This document shows positions 1-4,185 of a stretch of 5,542 bases of DNA, in pieces (within the stretch, counting starts at the first letter, position 1; the number at the start of each line of letters is the position of its first letter). The translations under genes and the position numbers were made by a program. The notes beneath the pieces are model-generated. The model saw nothing but the letters and a program-made list of their open reading frames with translations. It did no database searches and had not been told where the DNA came from. The stretch is from CAYLZO01 sp964387775. Its GTDB lineage: Bacteria; Chloroflexota; Anaerolineae; JAAYZQ01. The stretch lies in the NCBI GenBank assembly GCA_964387775.1, contig CAYLZO010000293.1:1-5542 (forward strand). The letters are read 5' to 3'.

Positions 1-609
1 TGCCCCAACGTCACCGACCGACCGGACCGGATCGTCGAGAACGCCCGCCGCGCCGTGGAGCTGGGGGCGGGCATGGTCATGGTCAACGCCGTGGCCGCCG
101 GGCTGGGGCTGGTCCGGGCCGTGGCCGAGGACCCGGCCGTGACCGTGCCGGTGATGAGCCACTACGCCGGCGCCGGCTCGCTGACCGAGAATCCGCAGGC
201 CGGCCTCAGCTCGCCGCTGCTGCTGGGCAAACTGACCCGCCTGGCCGGGGCCGACGTCGGCGCGCTGGGCTCACCCTACAGCAGCTACCCGCTGCTCCGC
301 GAGAAATATCAACGCATCGCCCACATGCAGCGGATGCCGCTCTTTGACCTCAAGCCGACGCTGCCCTGCACCGGCGGCGGCATCCATCCCGGCAGCGTGG
401 CCCGCATCGTCGCCGACCTGGGCCACGACGTGATGCTGGGCGTCGGCGGGGCGATCCAGGGCCATCCCGACGGCGCGGCGGCCGGCGGCCGGGCGCTGCG
501 CCTGGCCATCGACGCGGCGGTGGAGGGCGTGCCCGTGGCCGAGAAGGCGAAGGCGCATCCCGAGTTGCAGAAGGCGTTGGAGCGATGGGGAGGGCTACCG
601 GATCACTGA
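1..609 (+). CDS. RuBisCO-like protein (form IV type), 3' part only
   Basis: The reading frame is open from the first base, so the start lies upstream; 202 residues of the C-terminal TIM-barrel region are visible, roughly half of a 400-430 residue family member. The fold match rests on motifs in RuBisCO order: the strand-helix CPNVTDRPDRIVENARRAVE with following GAGMVMVN (RuBisCO-like proteins have N-T/V-T...ELGA-MVMVN here), SHYAGAG at 53-59, GGGIHPG at 125-131, and the phosphate-loop-like GVGGAIQGHPDG at 147-158. Compared with carboxylating RuBisCO, the His-Arg-x-x-His site reads His54-Tyr55-Ala-Gly-Ala58, the SGGIH serine is glycine, and the loop 6 VGKLEG motif is absent (GALGSPYSS instead). 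Rubisco activity is therefore very unlikely. Known roles in this family include the MtnW enolase of methionine salvage and the 3-oxo-isoapionate-4-phosphate enzymes of apiose breakdown; which applies here cannot be decided. It is probably the upstream gene of the same operon. The catalytic Lys/Asp/Glu region (KDDE-like) lies outside the window. Confidence 0.85.
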   Translation, partial: CPNVTDRPDRIVENARRAVELGAGMVMVNAVAAGLGLVRAVAEDPAVTVPVMSHYAGAGSLTENPQAGLSSPLLLGKLTRLAGADVGALGSPYSSYPLLREKYQRIAHMQRMPLFDLKPTLPCTGGGIHPGSVARIVADLGHDVMLGVGGAIQGHPDGAAAGGRALRLAIDAAVEGVPVAEKAKAHPELQKALERWGGLPDH

Positions 610-650
610 GCCACTGAAACCACTGAGTATCAGCGGTTTCAGTGGTCTCA
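607..650 (+). repeat. Palindromic hairpin starting at the stop codon of the RuBisCO-like gene
   Basis: The core is an 11-bp perfect inverted repeat, CCACTGAAACC (611-621) with GGTTTCAGTGG (635-645). It extends inward by CTGA (623-626) with TCAG (630-633) across one A/C mismatch, around a GTA loop. It extends outward by TGAG (607-610) with CTCA (647-650) past one bulged T. The outer stem contains the TGA stop codon. No T-run follows, so it is not a canonical intrinsic terminator. It looks like a dispersed palindromic element; an RNA role such as 3'-end protection is possible but unproven. Confidence 0.8.
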
Positions 651-665
651 GCGCCTCAGCGATCC

Positions 666-674
666 AGAGGAGGG
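666..674 (+). promoter_or_regulatory. Ribosome binding site for the AbfD-family gene
   Basis: AGAGGAGGG lies 7 bases before the ATG at 682 and sits just outside the hairpin at 607-650, leaving it accessible. It supports this start, and the protein beginning here aligns with the N-terminus of clostridial AbfD. Confidence 0.8.
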
Positions 675-681
675 CAAACAG

Positions 682-2136
682 ATGACACTCAAAACCGGCG
701 ACGAATACGTCAACTCCATCGCGGCCCTGGACCTGGAGGCCAACGTCCTGGGCCAGCGGAGCGACGGACTGGCCGAGCACCCGCTGCTCCGGCCCTCGCT
801 GCGGGCCGTGGCCGTGACCTACGACTGCGCCCACGACGACGACACCCGCGCCCTCTTTCGCGCCCACTCGCCCCTGGTCGACGCCGAGGTCAACCGCTTT
901 ACCCACCTGCACCGGAGCGCCGACGACCTGCTGGCCAAGGTGCGGATGCAGCGCCACTGCGGCAACCGGACCGGCTGCTGCTTCCAGCGTTGCGTCGGGA
1001 TGGACGCGGCCAACGCCGTCTACAGCGTGACCTACGAGTGCGACCAGGCCCACGGCAGCGACTATCACCGCCGCTTCCGCGACTACTGGGCCTGGGTGCA
1101 GGGCGAGGACCTGGTCGTCGACGGGGCGATGACCGACCCCAAGGGCGACCGGGGCAAGCGCCCGGCCAAGCAGGCCGACCCCGACCTCTACCTGCGCGTC
1201 GTCGACCGCCGGCCCGACGGCCTGGTCGTGCGCGGGGCCAAGTTCCACCAGACCGGCATGCTCAATTCCCACGAAATCCTGGTCATGCCCACGCTGGCCC
1301 TGCGCCCCGGCGAGGAGGACTGGGCCGTCTGTTTCGCCGTGCCGACCGACACGCCCGGCGTGCGCTACGTGCTGGGCCGCCAGGCCAGCGACACTCGCAA
1401 GCTGGAGGACGATCCCATTGACGTGGGCAACCCGACCTTTGGCGGGCAGGAGGTGCTGACCGTGTTCGACGACGTGTTCGTGCCTGCCGAGCGCGTCTTT
1501 CTCGACGGCGAGGTCGATTTCAGCGGCCCGCTGGTCGAGCGCTTTGCCGCCTACCATCGCCAGAGCTACGGCGGCTGCAAGGTCGGCGTGGGCGACGTGC
1601 TCATCGGCGCCACGGCCCTCATCGCCGAGATGAACGGCGTGGCCCGCGCCTCCCACGTCCGCGACAAACTGGTGGAGATGATCCACCTCAACGAGACGCT
1701 CTTTGCCTGCGGCGTGGCCTGCTCGGCGCGCGGCCAGCCGACGGCGGCCGGCAACTACCTGGTCGATCTGCTGCTGGCCAACGTCTGCAAGTTGAACGTG
1801 ACCCGCTTTCCCTACGAGATGGCCCGCCTGGCGACCGACGTGGCCGGCGGCCTGCTGGGCACCCTGCCCGCCGCCCGCGAGCTGGACGACCCCGAGGTCG
1901 GCCCCTACGTTCGCAAATACCTGGCCGCCGCCGAGGGCTGGGACGTCGTGGACCGGATGAAGGTCCTGCGCCTCGTCGAAAACCTGGTGGTCGGCGCCGG
2001 GGCGGTGGCCTACCTCATCGAGTCGATGCACGGCGCCGGCTCGCCCATGGCCCAGCGGATTATGATCGGGCGGCAGGGGGATGTGGCGGAAAAGATCGAA
2101 TTGGCGAAACGGATATTGGGAATTGGGGAACGGTAG
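682..2136 (+). CDS. abfD: 4-hydroxybutyryl-CoA dehydratase family protein (AbfD-like; FAD and [4Fe-4S])
   Basis: The 484-residue product matches the clostridial 4-hydroxybutyryl-CoA dehydratase/vinylacetyl-CoA isomerase along its length (about 490 residues). That cytoplasmic enzyme converts 4-hydroxybutyryl-CoA to crotonyl-CoA by a ketyl-radical route. All four cluster ligands are visible: Cys100 and Cys104 in CFQRC, His292 and Cys299 in HRQSYGGCKVGVGD. The FAD-contact stretch AMTDPKGDRG is at 149-158, Glu257 lies in FGGQE, and Tyr296, Lys300 and Glu447 (ESMHGAGSP) are kept. Gaps against AbfD are small, mainly about 8 residues missing near residue 400. The wider family includes HpaB-type flavin hydroxylases, so it may be mislabelled 4-hydroxyphenylacetate 3-monooxygenase; those lack the Cys/His cluster set. 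The natural substrate could be a substituted 4-hydroxyacyl-CoA rather than 4-hydroxybutyryl-CoA, given the unusual neighbours. The final GER residues run into a repeat that supplies the TAG stop. Such enzymes are typically oxygen-sensitive, hinting at anoxic or micro-oxic use. Confidence 0.9.
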   Translation: MTLKTGDEYVNSIAALDLEANVLGQRSDGLAEHPLLRPSLRAVAVTYDCAHDDDTRALFRAHSPLVDAEVNRFTHLHRSADDLLAKVRMQRHCGNRTGCCFQRCVGMDAANAVYSVTYECDQAHGSDYHRRFRDYWAWVQGEDLVVDGAMTDPKGDRGKRPAKQADPDLYLRVVDRRPDGLVVRGAKFHQTGMLNSHEILVMPTLALRPGEEDWAVCFAVPTDTPGVRYVLGRQASDTRKLEDDPIDVGNPTFGGQEVLTVFDDVFVPAERVFLDGEVDFSGPLVERFAAYHRQSYGGCKVGVGDVLIGATALIAEMNGVARASHVRDKLVEMIHLNETLFACGVACSARGQPTAAGNYLVDLLLANVCKLNVTRFPYEMARLATDVAGGLLGTLPAARELDDPEVGPYVRKYLAAAEGWDVVDRMKVLRLVENLVVGAGAVAYLIESMHGAGSPMAQRIMIGRQGDVAEKIELAKRILGIGER

Positions 2137-2155
2137 ATTGGTAGATTGGTAAATT
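2132..2155 (+). repeat. Tandem 8-base repeat spanning the abfD stop codon
   Basis: GGTAGATT occurs twice in a row (2132-2139, 2140-2147) followed by a one-base variant, GGTAAATT (2148-2155). The TAG stop at 2134-2136 is part of the first unit. The array also forms most of the left arm of the inverted repeat that follows. Confidence 0.8.
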
Positions 2156-2182
2156 GGTGTTCCCAATTTACCAATCTACCAA
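2138..2182 (+). repeat. 20-bp perfect inverted repeat after abfD
   Basis: TTGGTAGATTGGTAAATTGG (2138-2157) is perfectly complementary to 2163-2182, with a 5-base loop TGTTC. It begins one base after the abfD stop. It is A/T-rich against the GC-rich genes around it, and further degenerate ACCAAT/CCACCAA units follow up to about 2197. Upstream ATTGGGGAAC (2122-2131) could alternatively pair with GTTCCCAAT (2159-2167). There is no T-run after it. It is most likely a dispersed palindromic repeat, transcribed as a long hairpin between two genes. Confidence 0.85.
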
Positions 2183-2200
2183 CTACCAATCCACCAAGCC

Positions 2201-2206
2201 AGGAGG
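2201..2206 (+). promoter_or_regulatory. Ribosome binding site that fixes the dehydrogenase start
   Basis: A consensus AGGAGG stands 8 bases before the ATG at 2215. An in-frame ATG at 2146 would add 23 residues, but these are encoded by the inverted repeat and carry no recognisable family sequence. The 2215 start places the Rossmann GxGxxG motif at residues 13-18, as is normal for the family. Confidence 0.85.
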
Positions 2207-2214
2207 AAAAGGGT

Positions 2215-3174
2215 ATGCAATTCGAGGACGTTCAACGCATAGCCATGATCGGCGCGGGGACGATGGGCGCCGGGATGGGGATGTGTTACGCCCAGGCGGG
2301 CTACGAGGTGGTGCTGTACGACGTCAAGACGGAGCAACTGGCCTGGGCGCTGGAGCGGATCGGCAACAGCCAGGTGGTCTTTGTCGAGGAGGGGCTGATC
2401 TCGGCGGCGGAGGCCGAGGCAGCACGGGCGCGGATCTCGACGACGACCGACCTGGCCACGGCCCTGGACGGCGTCCAGTTCGTGCTGGAGGCCGCGCCGG
2501 AAAAGCTGGAGCTGAAGCAGCGGCTCTTCCGCGAGATGGAGGGACTCTGCCCGGTCGATACCATCCTGGCGACCAACACCTCGGGCCTGAGCATCACGGC
2601 CATCGCCTCGGCCTGTGCGCATCCCGAGCGGGTGGGCGGCCAGCACTGGGCCAACCCGGCCGAGATCGTGCCCCTGGTCGAGGTGATCCGGGGGGAGCTG
2701 ACCTCGGACGAGACGTTTGAGGTCATCTACCGGGTCACACAGAAGCTGGGCAAGGTGCCGGTGCGGGTGCAGAAGGACGTGCCCGGTTTCGCCAGCAACC
2801 GGCTCCAGTTCGCCGTGCTGCGCGAGGCCCTGCACCTGGTGGCCGAGGGCATCGTCAGCGCCGAGGACGTGGACCGCACGCTCAAGCACGGCGTCGGCTT
2901 TCGCTACCCCTGGCTCGGCCCGCTGGAGACCGCCGACCTGGGCGGCCTGGACACCTTTCACAGCGTGGCCCAATACCTGCTGCCCACCCTGAGCACCATG
3001 CAGGCCACGCCCGCGTTTTTCGACCGGCTGGTCGAGGAAGGGAAGCTGGGCATCAAGACCGGCGAGGGCTTCTACGACTATGCCGGCGCCGACCGGGACG
3101 AGATCTTGCGCAAGCGAGACCTGTATTTCATCCGGCAGCTCAAACTAATCCGAGAGATTCAGAACCCAGGTTGA
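2215..3174 (+). CDS. 3-hydroxyacyl-CoA dehydrogenase family NAD-dependent oxidoreductase
   Basis: This 319-residue protein has the two domains of the 3-hydroxyacyl-CoA dehydrogenase family. The N-terminal Rossmann domain runs to about residue 185, with GAGTMG at 13-18 and Asp36 closing the second strand, which favours NAD over NADP. The C-terminal helical domain follows from about 188 (DVPGFASNRL to the GEGFYDY motif near 285). The catalytic set is present and spaced as in mammalian HADH: Ser123 (NTSGLS), His144 (GQHWANP), Glu156 (PLVEVI) and Asn195. It should oxidise a beta-hydroxy group to a beta-keto group in the cytoplasm. The substrate need not be a CoA ester, since relatives such as L-carnitine dehydrogenase and L-gulonate 3-dehydrogenase act on free acids. 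The next gene, a beta-keto acid cleavage enzyme, makes a free beta-hydroxy acid plausible. Alternatively it could make acetoacetyl-CoA downstream of the AbfD-like enzyme, with a crotonase supplied from elsewhere. Confidence 0.88.
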   Translation: MQFEDVQRIAMIGAGTMGAGMGMCYAQAGYEVVLYDVKTEQLAWALERIGNSQVVFVEEGLISAAEAEAARARISTTTDLATALDGVQFVLEAAPEKLELKQRLFREMEGLCPVDTILATNTSGLSITAIASACAHPERVGGQHWANPAEIVPLVEVIRGELTSDETFEVIYRVTQKLGKVPVRVQKDVPGFASNRLQFAVLREALHLVAEGIVSAEDVDRTLKHGVGFRYPWLGPLETADLGGLDTFHSVAQYLLPTLSTMQATPAFFDRLVEEGKLGIKTGEGFYDYAGADRDEILRKRDLYFIRQLKLIREIQNPG

Positions 3175-3180
3175 TTCACC

Positions 3181-3258
3181 GTCATCGCGAGGAGCGTCAG
3201 CGACGAAGCGATCCCCATTGACGTAGAAGGAGACTGCTTCGCTGGCGCTCGCAGTGAC
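3181..3258 (+). repeat. Imperfect palindromic dispersed repeat (GTCATCGCGAGGAGCG... type)
   Basis: The left half (3181-3216) and right half (3229-3258) form an imperfect inverted repeat: GTCA with TGAC, GCGAG with CTCGC and CGAAGC with GCTTCG pair, with mismatches and unequal spacing between them. A central ATTGACGTAGAA is unpaired. The layout resembles, from memory, a very common bacterial dispersed palindrome (GTCATTGCGAGGAGCGAAGCGACGAAGCAATC...). It fills most of the 108-base gap between the dehydrogenase and the BKACE gene. No transposase or terminator T-run is present. Confidence 0.75.
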
Positions 3259-3270
3259 AGATGTTCGTAA

Positions 3271-3276
3271 AGGGAG
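3271..3276 (+). promoter_or_regulatory. Ribosome binding site for the BKACE gene
   Basis: AGGGAG lies 6 bases before the ATG at 3283. The protein then begins MGKKIVITAAISG, matching the usual N-terminus of the family, where the first beta strand starts within a few residues. Confidence 0.75.
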
Positions 3277-3282
3277 TAACAG

Positions 3283-4158
3283 ATGGGCAAGAAAATTGTC
3301 ATCACCGCCGCCATATCCGGCAGCGTGACCATGAAGGAGCACAATCCGGCCGTGCCGTACACGCCGGAGGAGTTTGTCCGCGAGGCGAAGCAGGCCGAAG
3401 ACGCCGGGGCAGCGGTGGTCCACGTCCACTTTCGCGATCCGAGCACCGGCCTGCCGACCACCGAGCCGGACATCATGGCCGAGGTGGTTCAGGGCCTCCG
3501 CGAGAACACGTCGCTGCTGCTCAACCTGAGCACCGGCGTCAGCCTGGAATCGACCCTGGCCGAGCGCAAGCGGCCGGTCGCACTGCACGAACCCGAGCTG
3601 GCGTCGCTCAACCCGGGCACGATGAACTTTTGCACCGTCAGCCACCGCGACGGCCGCATCATCCATGACAAGACCTACTACAACCCCCTGGAGGCGACCC
3701 TGGAATTCGGTACGACGATGCAGCGGAACGGCATCAAGCCCGAGTTGGAGTGTTTCGCCATCTCGCACGTGCACAACGCCCTCTTTTTCTTCGAGCACTA
3801 TGACTTTTTGGTGGCGCCGCTCCACTTTTCCTTCGTCTACGGCGTGATGGGCGGCGTGCGCTTCGACGCCAGCGTGCTGGACAGCTACCTCCACGCCGTG
3901 CCGCCCGGCTCGACCTGGCAGGGCATCGGCGTCGGGCCGTTCTGCTTCCCGGTGGCCATGACCAGCGCTGCCTTTGGCGGGCACATCCGCGTCGGCCTGG
4001 AGGACAATGTCTACGCCGACTATGTGACGAAGCGGCTGGCCACGGGCAATGGCGAGCTGGTCGAGAAAGCCGTCCAGATCGCGCGCTTTGCTGGACGTGA
4101 ACCAGCCACGCCGGACGAAGCGCGGGAGATTCTAAATTGTAGAAACCCGGTTTCTTAA
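3283..4158 (+). CDS. Beta-keto acid cleavage enzyme (BKACE/Kce family, former DUF849)
   Basis: The 291-residue product has the usual length of this TIM-barrel family. The prototype, Kce, is a zinc enzyme that condenses 3-keto-5-aminohexanoate with acetyl-CoA to give acetoacetate and 3-aminobutyryl-CoA. Visible motifs are ITAAISGS (7-14), the zinc ligands His47 and His49 in VHVHFRD, STG at 83-85, ASLNPGTMNF, PELE near 153-156, and GGHIRVGLEDN at 232-242 with the third zinc ligand Glu240, Arg236 and Asp241. The zinc site and reaction core are therefore intact. Recalled alignment places Val15 where Kce has Glu14, near the substrate amine, so the substrate is probably not the lysine-fermentation amino acid. 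The preceding dehydrogenase may supply the beta-keto acid. The last residues, RNPVS, and the TAA stop are encoded by a palindromic repeat; homologues usually end soon after AREIL, so the tail looks acquired. The exact substrate is unknown. Confidence 0.9.
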   Translation: MGKKIVITAAISGSVTMKEHNPAVPYTPEEFVREAKQAEDAGAAVVHVHFRDPSTGLPTTEPDIMAEVVQGLRENTSLLLNLSTGVSLESTLAERKRPVALHEPELASLNPGTMNFCTVSHRDGRIIHDKTYYNPLEATLEFGTTMQRNGIKPELECFAISHVHNALFFFEHYDFLVAPLHFSFVYGVMGGVRFDASVLDSYLHAVPPGSTWQGIGVGPFCFPVAMTSAAFGGHIRVGLEDNVYADYVTKRLATGNGELVEKAVQIARFAGREPATPDEAREILNCRNPVS

Positions 4159-4173
4159 AGAAACCGGGTTTCT
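4141..4173 (+). repeat. 15-bp perfect palindrome with the BKACE stop codon as its loop
   Basis: AGAAACCCGGTTTCT (4141-4155) and its exact reverse complement (4159-4173) flank a 3-base loop TAA (4156-4158), which is the stop codon. The left arm encodes Arg-Asn-Pro-Val-Ser. The right arm ends immediately before the next gene's ribosome binding site, GAGGAGG. It resembles short palindromes I recall as highly repeated in some cyanobacteria and Chloroflexota. There is no T-run. Confidence 0.9.
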
Positions 4174-4180
4174 GAGGAGG
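4174..4180 (+). promoter_or_regulatory. Ribosome binding site for the IlvD-family gene
   Basis: GAGGAGG is 5 bases before the ATG at 4186 and abuts the palindrome, so a folded hairpin would sit directly against it. This favours 4186 over the in-frame ATG at 4201. The resulting MRSDDMKTGLQRAQHR also fits the MRSD...KG..RAPHR N-terminus recalled from archaeal-type IlvD. Confidence 0.8.
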
Positions 4181-4185
4181 ATTCC

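Noticed and set aside
1..609. Genuine carbon-fixing RuBisCO large subunit
   Set aside because: The His-Arg-x-x-His, SGGIH and loop 6 lysine motifs are replaced; only the fold and phosphate-loop features remain.
682..2136. 4-hydroxyphenylacetate 3-monooxygenase (HpaB)
   Set aside because: The overall fold family is shared, but the CFQRC and HRQSYGGC cluster ligands and whole-length match point to 4-hydroxybutyryl-CoA dehydratase.
595..2166. Long open frame on the minus strand (523 codons) opposite the AbfD-like gene
   Set aside because: It is rich in His, Ala, Gly, Val and Gln in the pattern made by the antisense of a GC-rich gene, shows no family motif, and its start lies in the inverted repeat. 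The + strand gene is unmistakable.
2146..2214. Upstream in-frame ATG extending the dehydrogenase by 23 residues
   Set aside because: The extension is encoded by the inverted repeat, lacks its own ribosome binding site and has no family similarity. AGGAGG before 2215 decides the start.
4141..4173. Intrinsic transcription terminator at the end of the BKACE gene
   Set aside because: The stem is strong but is followed by a ribosome binding site and a start codon rather than a T-run. The 3-base loop and exact symmetry fit a repeat element better.
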